Source of the DNA: Paraglomus occultum
Taxonomy: Eukaryota > Glomeromycota > Glomeromycetes > Paraglomerales > Paraglomeraceae
DNA: 64,000 nt
Direction: 5' to 3'
Assembly: GCA_910592205.1 (NCBI GenBank)
Contig: CAJVPJ010000020.1
Location: forward strand, 1-64,000
Positions 47,071-59,300 of the stretch are shown here, piece by piece (the stretch's first letter is position 1; every line of letters starts with the position of its first letter). The notes under the pieces are model-generated. The model was not told the origin of the DNA, searched no databases, and saw nothing but the letters and a program-made list of their open reading frames with translations. Both the position numbers and the translations under genes were made by a program.

Positions 47071-49321
47071 ATGGCCTACTATCCCCCCACTTCAAACGGG
47101 CAATGGAGCGGGCCTCCTACCTACACTGAATCAAACGAGAACTATGTGTCCGAGTACTACGATTCTAACGGCTATACTGGTGCCTCCGAAGACCCGAAAC
47201 GCCGATTTCAGAAAACAATATCAGCAAAAAACGATAGCCTGATAACCAACGAAGTAACACTTAGTCGAGCCACGTCAGGGAAAAAACCTGCCGCTTATGC
47301 TGCCCGCGGAGACGCTGTCAAGCAGAAATTGGAGTTGGACAAAATGGAACCGAACATGAAGCCGTTTTCTGAAGATTTAGTTTCAAAGAAGCCGGTCACT
47401 TTTTCGGAAAAGTTTCAGGCATGGATGATCAATGAAGGTAACGAGTCCGTACGCAATGATACGATAACAATACTTCAATGTGTCTAACGTCATGTCCTTA
47501 CTCGATAAATATCAGGCAACCGTAATATATTTTTTGGTGTATGGATAATATTACACTGTCTCGTCTTCAGCCTAGCATTCCTCAACTTTTTCTTCAACGA
47601 TAATCTTAACAATGCACGGACCCAATTTGGCATCACTTATCCAATTGCCCGTTCAGCTGCACTTGTTCTCCACGTAGACGCAAGCATGATATTGTTTCCT
47701 GTCTGTCGCAACCTTGTCTCACTTTTGAGAAATACTTCGCTCAATAACGTCATTCCGTTTGACAAAAACATAACATTCCACAAAGCAATCGGGTGGTCTA
47801 TCTTATTCTTTAGTATCGTCCACACTGCAGCACATTGGGTTAATTTTGCTCGCATAGCGATAGCTTCGAATGGCGGGATAGTACTTTGGCTCAAGTTAAA
47901 CTTCCTCACCGGTCCAGGCGCTACCGGATATGTCATGTTAATTTGTTTGTTGATTATGGTCTACACGGCTTTGGAGAAGAAACGACGTGCCCATTTCAAT
48001 CGGTTTTGGTATTTGCATCATCTGTTCATCCCATTCTTTGGTGCGTGGGCGTTTCATGGTGCGTTCTGTATGATACCAACTGACAGAGAACCAAAGTGCA
48101 AAGACATAGCTGTGTTCTGGAAGTACTGGATTGCATCCGGTGCTATATATATTGGCGAGCGCATCCTGCGAGAAGTACGCTCCAAGTCACCAACGTATGT
48201 CTCAAAGGTGATCATGCATCCATCTAAAGTATTAGAGATACAAATTAAGAAGGAAGGGATCAGGACTCAGGCAGGACAGTACGTGTTCATCAACTGTCCA
48301 GAAGTATCTCGGTGGGAGTGGCATCCATTTACTCTAACTTCCGCGCCTGAAGAAGAATATATCTCTTTACATATACGCATAGTCGGCGATTTTACCGAAG
48401 CACTAGCCAAGGCCTTGGGATGCGACCTCAAGGAAAAGCAGTCAAAGGATAATAAACGAGGCTTATCCGCTGTCGATATTTCAGTTAATAATCCCGCATT
48501 GCAAAAGACGATCCTCGTTGATGGTCCATTTGGAAGTGCATCGGAGGACGTGTTCAAATTTGAGGTTGCTATACTTGTTGGAGCCGGTATTGGTGTGACA
48601 CCATTCGCTAGTATTCTAAAAAGTATCTGGTATGACAATTTTCAGTTGCAATGAATTTCCATTTGTTTTAACTTTTATATTGTGTTAACACGTGGCCCTC
48701 AATTTTCAGGTACCGCGTCAATTACCCAAAGGACTCTACGAAACTTCGGAAAGCATACTTTTTCTGGATCTGTCGTGACTATAAAGTATGTTGATATAAA
48801 CATAATGTCGTCTTGTGGGCACTAAATAACTAGCTTGGAACAATCTCTAACAGTAACTGTCGTTGCTACTAATCAATTCTAGGCGTTCGAATGGTTTCAA
48901 TCTTTGTTGGCAGCCATAGAGGAACAAGATCTGAACCAGTTTATTGAAATTCAAATATACCTGACCGGTCGCTTATCGGAAGCAGACATTGGAAACATCA
49001 TGATGAATGATGATGGAAATATCGTAGATACCATCACTGGCCTACGTGCGCCAACTCATTATGGGCGCCCTGATTGGGATAAGATATTCACCAACATGAG
49101 GGATTTGTATCCAGCAACGGATATTGGAGTATTCTTCTGTGGGCCAAAACCGTTGGGGAAGGCTTTGCATACCAAGTGCAATTTATGGAGCCAAGGGTTT
49201 GAGGGCGGAACGAGGTTTTATTATGGGAAAGGTATGTATTTAGTTATGGCTTGTTCTCTCCTCCCCGCTTTGCATAAGAACTTACGTTATAACTTCACAT
49301 TTTTATACAGAAAACTTTTAG
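47071..49321 (+). CDS. NOX: NADPH oxidase, gp91phox/Nox family
   Basis: Membrane flavocytochrome that passes electrons from NADPH through FAD and two haems to oxygen, making superoxide; in fungi it steers hyphal growth, fusion and symbiosis. Five exons: 47071-47437, 47516-48629, 48710-48785, 48883-49231, 49311-49321. They total 1917 nt, giving 638 residues. The ferric-reductase domain has about six membrane spans with haem histidines in FHKAIG/IVHTAAH and FWYLHHLFIPFF..AFHG. The FAD site is HPFTLTSAPEE. NADPH motifs are VGAGIGVTPFASIL and FFCGPKPLGKAL, and the protein ends in the signature GKENF from an 11-nt last exon. An N-terminal extension of about 110 residues (Tyr/Ser/Lys-rich, no EF hand seen) precedes the usual Nox start region FQAWMINEGNRN. 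NoxA against NoxB cannot be settled by eye. Confidence 0.94.
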
Positions 49322-50803
49322 AGATTAAACGGAGAATACAAACATTATTCACTAGACGGTTCATGAATGAAGGCGTTTTGTGTTGATTAGATTTATAAGA
49401 CATTTGCTCGAGTAGTAGATTCTGACCTATGTAATCATAGAGTGATTATTTATGTACAAAAGACCTAAAATGAAAAGAATCAGCTGCTTGATACAGAATC
49501 CTTTTATATTATGACTTTCCATAGTTGGTTGTATTTATTAATTGACATCGCACTGTAAAAAGTTTCAGAGAACTAAAATATATAATTTGTCTTTAAGGTC
49601 ACGCTTTTTTCTCGATGTTACACAAATTGATAGCATAAACAGCGCGTGTTAATTTTTTGTTGTTGTGAATAAAAGTTGTTCAACAACTGACGCATTTCGG
49701 AAGAGCGACAGATGACGGAAATGGATGTCTGAAAAAGTGTAAAGCTACCAAATGCAAATGGCCTTGAGCACTTTGAGGATGACAAAGTCAAAATACAAAG
49801 TTTGGCAATGTGGAAATTGTCCCTTAGTCGCCTAACAACAACCCAAACGGCTTGCCAGAGAAGAAAGATAAGAGTGATGAATCTCGTTTCTGTCTACTTC
49901 AGAATGATGCTCACAAACGGTCTGGTGCTGGCCAAAAGAAAAATACGTCTTGTTCCAATTCAATCAATTCCCGCTAACCATTCAAACGTAAGACGCGGAT
50001 TTCTACGCATAAAACTTGCGCATTCGACCGGAAGGCTCAAGCCATACGGAATATAAACAGGTTAAAGGGCGTTGTATGATAGAACATAGAGATAATTGGA
50101 TATGAATAAGTGCTGGTACTTTGTCATGTCTGCTAATGCGTCAGAGAAAAACGAAAATTCCAGGCAAATTTTTAACCCGTTAAGATGACAAATTTACAAT
50201 ATTAGACGATTTAAATTGGCTGAACGACTCGCATGAACCATGAAGCTTGATCCAATCGAGCATGGTTAGGATTTTTTCTGCATACAAGTTTGTATTCATA
50301 CCATATCGATCGAACATTGAAAAGTTCAAGCTGTAATTAAGAGTAAAGACAATCCAATGCGATATTAAAGTTAATAGCTTTTTTTCTACAAGTTTAATAA
50401 TAAGCTGTGCTTTATATAGAAGGAGTACACTATACAATCAACCCATATTACATTGCTACTCGATACAAGCGTTGTCTGTCTAGTTAATTTAGAATTCTGG
50501 CACAGCCAACATGTATATGGTATATACGCGGTAACAATAATATCCATGCTAACTGCGATTGACGGCATCATGGCATTTGATCCATTACCATTTGCTCGTC
50601 GGTACAATAAGTATAGCGGCCCAGATAACTTTTATTCATGGTGGTCGGAAATGGTTAGCCCGCTTGTCGAAAAAGATTGGCAAGAGTTTTCCATAATCTG
50701 AGAAAGGCACGAAGCTTCTATTTAATCATGATTTCAAGAATGCTGATTTACATGTTGTGTTGTGTTGTTTTCTATATTATTCCGTTATCGTTCCGTCTTT
50801 ATA
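49322..50803. other. Spacer between NOX and the BIM1-like gene
   Basis: Mostly AT-rich. Short frames at 49802-50056 (+) and 50453-50701 (+) are open; the second reads WWSEMVSPLVEKDWQEF near its end but has no usable ATG upstream and no known domain. No gene called. Confidence 0.35.
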
Positions 50804-51498
50804 TTACAAACCAGAGAGAACACTGATGATTGCAGCCAAGATTGTTAGAGTCAAGCCACCTCTTATGCCATTAGCATCTGCTGAAAGCGCATTAACTACA
50901 ACCACATCGGCACAACCGTATTGAGTTACGCTTCCATCAAATGACTTGTATACTCCTTGGAGCACACCAACGGTGCCTTCGGTGATATTGGCTGCCCGAC
51001 ATGAAATCGGGATCTGGATAATTTCATCTTTGTTGTTTGTTGTTTTCACATATGGTGCTACTGATTTGGCATAAATATGAGTTATAGAAGACGTTAGTCA
51101 GAGAATTGGGAGTATATAGCAATAAACACCCGTTTGTGGTAACGGAATGCTTTTTTACCTGAAATATTAACGAATGGTCCAGCTGCGGTTGGCGCAAAAA
51201 AGATGGTCATTGAACCGGCAAGTTCAATTCTAATTTTGACTGTATCATCTGCATGATGTTATGACGGGTCAGTAAGATATTCAAAATCTCAGTATTCTAC
51301 TTCCCATATATACCCTCCATTCCTTTACGTACTCAATGCAAGCTGGTTCGGGTCTCCGACAGTGTCAACTCCACCACATGGAGCCTGTCCGACTGAGTGT
51401 TCCTCAGAGCCTCGTCCTAACGGGTGTTTGATGTCAAAAAATGCAAAAGCGAGGGAAATGAAAAGGCTGAAAATGATGAGAATTTTAAAGTGATTCAT
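50804..51498 (-). CDS. BIM1-like (X325) secreted protein with GPI anchor
   Basis: Resembles copper-acquisition BIM1/X325 proteins, LPMO-fold secreted proteins held at the fungal cell surface. Three exons, 51333-51498, 51159-51248 and 50804-51060, join to 170 residues. It has a signal peptide (about 1-19, MNHFKILIIFSLFISLAFA), then FFDIKHPLGRG, PCGGVDT, a beta-rich domain with paired cysteines (CRAAN, YGCADV), and a C-terminal hydrophobic tail after SADANG that fits a GPI signal. In this family cleavage normally leaves His as the first residue, followed by an aromatic or hydrophobic residue and (Y/H)P..RG. Here the aligned residue is Phe, so the His copper ligand appears to be lost, unless cleavage or the start differ. 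That suggests a non-copper or altered role. Family call from N-terminal and CGG patterns. Confidence 0.75.
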
Positions 51499-52374
51499 AA
51501 GGAATGTATTGATTATATCAAGGGATGTCGAATGTGTATTGAGCGTGTATTAATGATATGATATAATCTCTGAGAACACACGCTTGTTACTTATGCGCAA
51601 GCGCATTGGGTTTGGAAAAGTAAGCTGAGAATGAGTGTTTCTATATTACAACGAGCAGCCGAAATATATATAAATATAGGCGACAAAGAATTTTTAATAA
51701 TTTTCCGAGCGTACCACAATTAATGGTAGTGGAACAATCTATTAATAGTCTCCGATAGGTGTCTTGGTTTACCGTCACTATCTATTACTTTGTCCATTGT
51801 TTTGTTCTCGATGTTTCTTTGTAGAGCGGTTACGTCGTTCCCTATTACTGGAACTTTGTTGATAAAGGACATTGATTATGATGAGTGGCCTAATTTAAGC
51901 GCATGCATTAATTTGAATGTTGTCATTTTACACTACGTACTTTCTTTTAGCGGTCAGTAATATCGTAATACTTTTGTATAAACAGAGAAAGCCTAATCCT
52001 TACATGGTATACAACCTTCAGGATTAACTGTACTGTTCATAACACTTGTTTTTATAAAAATCTAAACCAATGCGTCATAATCATCAAACGACAAGTATTG
52101 CCACTACTCTGTCCTCATATACAAGCAATAATAAGGTCTGAAAGGCTACGTTGATTCATGCGGATAGGCTTATATTGATGCGTGGTCACTCACGTCGTTT
52201 GGGTACTTTTTTGTCCTAATTATCTCGCGACTGGAAATTTTTAAGAACTTTTACGAAACGAATTGAACTGGTAAACGACCATAGAGAACTTCCGAGTGCT
52301 AGTTATCATTGGAATCTACGATGTACTTTAGGTACAGTATACATGACATCTCGAATCCATAATTTTAATAAACA
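51499..52374. other. Promoter side of the BIM1-like gene and eL6 3' side
   Basis: AT-rich spacer; nothing protein-like. The first 200 bp should contain the BIM1-like promoter, including an A/T-rich TATATATAAATATA stretch near 51665. No RNA gene or repeat family seen. Confidence 0.4.
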
Positions 52375-53271
52375 TTAGAATTTTAGTGAGTGAGGGAATT
52401 GACCTTTAGAGAGCGAAAATCTAGAGCGCAGATAGTCTCCGAGATGAGGAGCTTTCGCTACAGCCTCGATAATTGGTTTATCGACAGCCTTTTGTTTAGC
52501 AGCCTTTGTCTCAGGATAGACCTTTTTCTTCTTCTATAATTATAATAATATATTAACTTCGTTGTTCTCGGAACGAATGATGAGCATAATTGAATTTGAT
52601 GAGAACGATACCTTGTCATCGCCAAAGAACTCTCCCTCAGCCGTACTAGACCCGGCTTTCTCGCGTTTGAAGAACTGATCATCTAAGCCATCAAGCTACA
52701 ATAACGAAAAAATTGCAATGTAACCAATATTTAAATATCAAACTTGGTCAACTGCTAATTTCACAATCCCATCAAATTACAGAACGGTCCATACCTGAAC
52801 CGCTTTAATATCAATTTTTGTTGACGTAGCAACAACAAAAGCCTGATTCACTCTCCTCAATGGTACACCGTTGAATTTATATGGTCCAGTTACCAACAAC
52901 AAGCCCGATGTCAATTGCTTTAAAAACACAACCCTCTTTCCCCTGAATCGTCCTGCCAGCAAAATCAGAACCGACCCTGGTGTGATACTTTGTCTTAACT
53001 TTGTTGGCTTTGCAGTTTTCCTGCTAATCTTTGGTTTCGATACATCCTCAGCTGGATAGTACTTAGGCGCTTTTTCCAATGGAATAATTCTTGTTTCGCC
53101 ATTTTTTGGCCCGCCAATTTTGACCGTCTTAAACTTTTCAACTTCAGGTTTTTCAGCAGGTTTAATTGCGGTTCTCTTGCGTTTATGGAGAGCTTTCTTT
53201 CTGTACGTAGCTGATCGAGAATAACGAGGAATTCCCGGGACGAGGAAGGTGTTACGCGAAGAGTGAGCCAT
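52375..53271 (-). CDS. RPL6: 60S ribosomal protein eL6
   Basis: Structural protein of the large ribosomal subunit. Three exons, 52795-53271, 52612-52695 and 52375-52533, join to 239 residues, within the eL6 range (yeast 176, human 288). A basic N-terminal tail ([14 protein letters not shown]) leads to the KOW-like core with [20 protein letters not shown] and [39 protein letters not shown] and a Lys-rich C-terminal helix follow. The length of the N-terminal extension is nearer the animal/plant proteins than budding yeast. The start is the only ATG in range (MAHSSRN). Confidence 0.95.
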
Positions 53272-53925
53272 CTCGAGGAATCAGCTGCCACTAGAAGTAT
53301 ACGTAAAGGAAGCCACGTTAATATCGTTGAATTATTAATAAGGAAATTCGACTAAAATAAGCGAGGGAGACAGGAAAAAGACACAAATATATACGAAAAC
53401 TTAAAAATAGGCAATGGGTCAAGAATATATTGACGTTCGCTAAACTAAATTGATTGAGATATCAATAACCATCATAGTCAATGATGATCAACACAATAAG
53501 GTGAGGTGTTTCATTCTTTGCTTTTCGTTCTCTCGTTTTAATCTGTTGTAAGCAAACCATGCTCTATTCAGTTAAATTCCATCCATAGTCGAGTCTATAC
53601 ATTTACAGTATTTTCTGGTCAATTGATCTCGAATTCACATAACGCTCACATCGCGGTTCTATCCTATATATCTTTGCCTGTCAACCCTGCTTTAGCTTCT
53701 CTTGTCTTTAATGTTAGAACTTTCGCCTTAATATTGTCTCCCATTAGCTCCCAACATACCAAGACTTGGCGCTTGCGGATGGTATGAAAGAGGAGGGAAA
53801 AATCATGAAAATTTTTTACGGAATTAAATTTGGATGTTACGTTACACGACCGATCAAAAATTTTTAGTATATTAGATCTTTTTTTGCTCTTTTTGAACAG
53901 AATTTGCAAGTGTTAGAAAAATAAC
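53272..53925. promoter_or_regulatory. Divergent promoter of eL6 and eIF3e
   Basis: 654 bp between two divergent translation-machinery genes. AT-rich with CT-rich patches; no clear TATA. A spurious minus-strand frame (53664-53909) has no ATG-supported domain. Shared regulation is plausible but not shown. Confidence 0.4.
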
Positions 53926-56014
53926 ATGGCAGACTATGATTTGACACCGCGTATGATACCGTATCTGGATAGACACCTTGTATTTCCGTTGCTAGAGTTT
54001 CTACAATTAAATGAGGTGTGTGTCAAATTCAGACAATTCGAAATGATTTATTTATTGGTTTTCAAGATGCTTGTTACAACTTGTTATTCTTCAAGATTTA
54101 CCCTGCAAAGGACTTGTACAAGGCAAAATATGATCTCTTGGCTAAGACGAATATGGTTGATTTTATAGCTGATTTGCACAAGAGAATCAACGAAACAGAG
54201 GAGACACCAGAAGGTATCTCATTTTAAAGAATGTTTTGTTACTTGATCAAAAAGGCGTCAGCTTTAATGTGGATTTTCTTTCACCAGAGTTCAGATGTGC
54301 TCGCATTTGAGCCGATCTATTTATTCTCTGATACTCAAGCGCGTACTTCTTTCTCATTCAGAATTCACAAGAAAACGTGAAGAAGTTTTACAAACTCTAC
54401 AAGAATTCCAATCAGAAGCTCAGAAGGTCCTTGATATAATTGAAAATCCCGAAGTACTGGCTAATCTTCGGCAGGATAAACTTCAAAATTTGCATTATTT
54501 GGAAAAAAATTTTGGGGTATGGTTTCACGACAATGGAAATAACAGAAACTACTTGGCAGACGATAAAAATTAACGATGGGTTCTTTAATGTATGTCTTAT
54601 AAATCAGTTGACCGAGGAAATGGCCAATACTTTATATCAGCTTGCTCAGTTTCAATACAATTGTGGAAACTATGGCGGCGCATCAGACATGTTATATCAC
54701 TTTCGAATTCTGGTTAGTCAAATCAACGATCCGATCTAAATTTTCGCAAATAAATAGGCTGCGGAACTACTATTTAATAATAAGCATTTTACCATCTACG
54801 TTTCGTTATATCGTCCACTATTTGAGCGTATTCTAACGCGATTTTGCAATCTGGATAGTCAACAGACAACGAATTAAATCTTTCAGCATTATGGGGAAAG
54901 CTAGCCTCAGATATATTGGACGTAAACTGGGAAGCTGCTCTTGAGGAATTGCAGAGACTAAGGGAGACGATTGATTCAAGGGTAAGCCTAGGACGTATTT
55001 TGATATCACAACAACTCCCTATACAATGTATCTTATTAACACTTTCAATGGTAGCCCGTTGTCTCCCCCTTACATCAACTTCAACAACGAACCTGGTTCA
55101 TCCATTGGTCAATTTTTGTCTTTTTCAACCATCCGAAAGGCCGCGACGACATAATTGATCTATTTCTCCAAACTCAGTACATCAACACTATCCAAACGTC
55201 ATGTCCTTGGATTCTTCGTTACCTCACCACCGCAGTGGTAACAAATAAACGCCGCAAGAACATTCTCAAAGACCTAATCAAAATTATCCAACAAGAATCA
55301 TATGAATACAGAGATCCTATAACAGAATTCATCGAGTCTTTGTATATTAAGTTTGATTTCGAAGGAGCACAGAAAAAATTGAAAGAATGTGAAGAAGTAT
55401 TGCGAAGCGATTTCTTCCTAGTCGCTACGAAAAACGATTTTATTGAAAATGCGAGATATTTGATATCAGAGACCTATTGTAGAATACATTTGAAAATTGA
55501 TATTAGGTGAGGGACACCTAGGGAGAAGTGCTGTACACCTATATGAATTTTTTATACGGAATTGTTATGGTTTGGGACACTATGAATTGTCTGCCCAGTT
55601 ATTTATGTTCCTTTCTTTATATTAACAGCGGACTGTCGAAAACGCTCAATCTCTCGCCCGAAGCAGGCGAGAAGTGGATTGTGAACTTGATCCGTGATAC
55701 ACGTGTTGACGCCAAAATCGATTTCAAGGAGGTAATTAGATGATTAATGGTGGCAATATATAAATAGATAAATGTTTGCACAACTTTGGATACTCAGTTA
55801 TGATTTTGTTATTCCAACTCCACAAATCTAACACGTTTTCTTTATTGAATGCATTCAGAATACTGTAGTTATGAACAAAATTCATACACCAATTTGTCAG
55901 CAAGTAATTGAACGAACTAGAGGGCTATCATTTCGATCTCAGGTGCTAGCCTCAACTATCGAAAAACATGAAGCACAGAATGCGGCTGCGCTTGCTGAGG
56001 CTGTCATAGAATAA
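53926..56014 (+). CDS. INT6: Translation initiation factor eIF3 subunit E (Int6)
   Basis: PCI-domain subunit of the eIF3 scaffold at the 40S mRNA-exit side. Eight exons: 53926-54015, 54096-54213, 54362-54516, 54608-54712, 54859-54981, 55055-55506, 55629-55731, 55859-56014. They total 1302 nt, giving 433 residues (human 445). The N-terminus [20 protein letters not shown] and LAKTNMVDF match the family. Then come [69 protein letters not shown] and [13 protein letters not shown]. The C-terminal PCI winged helix has [16 protein letters not shown]. Acceptors for exons 5 (54859) and 6 (55055) were chosen because only these restore the conserved WGKLAS and QQRTW blocks in phase. Human eIF3e continues further into a Gln/Asn-rich tail. 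Confidence 0.95.
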
Positions 56015-56329
56015 AATAATAAAACTAGCTTGGCTAATGAAAATTTATGACAGAGTAAGTGTCATACTGTAAAGTAGGAGAAGTGTGATTGAAAAAGAAT
56101 ACATCTCGAACCTCTTTCGTATCGTGAAAGCCAATGCAGATCGTTAACATAGGATAGGATGAGGATATTGGCTTGACATTTTTAAAGTAATCTCGTTGAA
56201 CTTGCCAAGTTTATAGACATATATGCGGCAGTAAACTTTGTAAGGAACTCATTGACAATTTATTAGTATAAATATTCAGTGTATTAAAATTAATTTTTTA
56301 AATTTCTATAAACAAAATTACGTTACAAT

Positions 56330-59300
56330 CTAGTACGGACCAAAGAATCTCAATACTTGATTTGCGTGAACTTCGCTATACAATTTCATTGCATCGCTCA
56401 TTTCTGCAAACAATCGCTTAATTAATTCGCTTTCATTTGCTTCCAAAGGTGGATCGTCAAACATGCTCCGTGCTTTTCTTATCTTGTTCTTGAATACGTT
56501 CGAATTGTCATCCCGCTGTTCCGTCACAAATAATTAATAGATTAAATTTATTGCCAAAACTAGGCTAAACTGTGTTGGGAAGGCTTACCGGTGAAGTGAG
56601 ATCATCCAATAAAGTACACCACTCTTGGGAATAAAGGAGGATAATGTCAGAACCACTCAAATGAAGAAAGGTTATAAGATCCAGAAACATTTCCCAATAT
56701 GCTATGCCCTTTGGCTGAAAAAAAGATTATTTGAGCGCGAGAAAGTTGGGCCAAGCGCAAAATTAAGACGTAAGTTCACTTACCTCGACATCCCTACCCA
56801 CAATATTGGATGTCAGCTGCCTTTTCATTACAGGCCATATAGTATTCCAGAACCGTCTCTCTGCCATTGCCAAAGAGGTTGCAAGTCGTCGATGTAATCT
56901 GGGTGCAGCGATACTTTTGCTTTCATCGGTGCGCTGCGAAGCTTGAGCACAGAGTATTGTCCAAGTCTTAATAAGAATGAAAGCTTGATATGTTTGTTCC
57001 CCAGAAGGAGTATCGAGGTAGCTCTGATCCGGGTTAAGAATCTCGTTAAATGGCGATTGCAATGCATTAGATAAGAGTTCGGCAATGTTATCTTGAAAGT
57101 CAAATATTGTAGTGATTAGACCGCTGTTGTCTAGTTTTAGCATAGCCAAGAGAATCCAATTGAGAAGTCTTGTTCTTCGGACGTCTACCGACTTTGTGAC
57201 AAAAACAAAAAAAGCAAAATATGTACGTTATCGACACAACAAAGTCATCAGTGAAAACAATAAAAACAAAGCAGAACTACTACCTTTTGCCACAAGAAAA
57301 TTTTTTTCAAGAGATCATATTTGTTATTGCACATAGCTACAATTAATTGACTTGTACAAATTCCAATATTGAATTCTCTCTTTGAATATTGTTTGGTAAC
57401 TAGTGGATTCTCCAAAAAGTTTATACAATCGTCAAAGATGCTGTCAGCTACGTTCACGAAATATGGCCTTCTTTGGATGTCGTCTGATTCGTTGACAGAC
57501 TTGAACTCTAACGATCGAAAACGTGGACAACTGGATGGTTGCAAATCCCATAGTATAAGCTTAGGTAAAGTGTATAGATATTAGTTATAACTGTCTTGGG
57601 TATATCTGACGAAGACTCAGGTTCTCTGCTTACCTGAAGTAGAATCATAAACGTATTTATATGCATGCGGTACTTTCCAGTTCTAAGAGCATATTTCAGT
57701 TCTTCTATCAATATCTCGCCAAATGGATTAACGACGTCCAAGTTCGCTTCTTCTGCAGCCAAGTTATAAGCGGACAAAAGTTTCACCATAACTTCAACAG
57801 TAGTTGTACACTTGTGAATCGCATGCCGTAACAAAGTTCTCACATGAAACACTAAACTCTGATACGGAAATTTATGTTAATATTAAAAGCGGTATCGTCG
57901 GGATTGAGTAAAATAAGGAACATACCTTCGCATTGATGGGGTTATTTCTTAATATGATTGCAGCCATGTTCAAGACAGGGTTTACATCCCAGTCTGAACG
58001 TTTCCAATCACCGGTATGTTTTGACAATTTAGTAAAGAACGTTCCTAAATCTGTTACGGGCGTTAAGACATGTTGATACCAACATAATAAGGAACAAAAA
58101 CTCATTCTACAGCGTGTATGTCGTACCATTCAAAAGTTGTTCGCTGTAGGGCTTACTATAGACAGACTCGACGTATTTGTTTACGTTGAACAGAATCGTG
58201 GAAAAGACTCTGCGATTAGTTAGCTTGAATAATTGATTCATAACGTCTCTAATAGGCTGTTCTTTCAAATAAACGGGCCCATTGCCTTCATCTTCCGAAG
58301 ATATAATTTCATTACCAATAACAATGCGGAGGACCCAAAACATATCAAGTTCCGTATTGCTGCTGTCAGCTACTGCCTGATTCTATAAAATTGATAGAGC
58401 CAACGGCGCCATAATTATATGAATGACCGAAAACATCAATCCAGTTGTATAAAAACCTAGTCAATTGAAACACGTACTTTCAAAATCAGCACAAACAAGC
58501 CATTTTTAGAAAACCTGAGAAAGGCTGCTTTCAAGAATGACTTGGCACTCTGCAGGATCTCATTTTGAGGATCATTCCTCAGCATAGTCATAAGCTTTCC
58601 CAACGTTATAATCTGTTTTCCTAGGATAGTTACAGTCAACATTGGAGCTCTTTTTAATAGACAAACGCACAGCTCTATTATCAGCTGTTTATTCTCCTGG
58701 CTTATATCTCGTATTAAAAGTTCTGACGTTCTTTTCATAGCTGTGACTAACAACTCTTCCAGGTGCTTACTTTCCTTGTCATCAATTTTATGCTATTGGA
58801 AAGAAGATGATTAATTGATGATGGCATTTAAAGAGAACCATCCGACTTGACACTCACCTTGTAGACAATTATAAGTATCAACTCGAGGAAAATTTTAAGC
58901 ATTATGTGATTAAGACTTGCCAGATCAACAGATGAACAAAACATTTTCAAGATAATATCTACAAAGTATCCGCCGACTAGTGGTTCATCGGTTTCAGCTG
59001 CAGTTCGACTCTCGTCAGTAAGTTCGTTTTCTTTCTGAAGATAAATTGGTGTATCCATGACCTTCTTAAGGTTGCTCAGTATTGATAGCATCCGCGTGTT
59101 TTGTGAGAAATTATCAGGGATATACTCAAACTCGCTGTGCAATATATAAATTTCTCCGTTGACAGCATCTTGTTGTACTTCAGCGAATCCAAGACATGTT
59201 GCAACTACTTGTTTAAGTTTCATAAGGCGTTCTACAGATATTTCAATACCGTTTCCAAGCATTTGTAAAGATAAATTGAGCAAGAGAACCTAAATGCATA

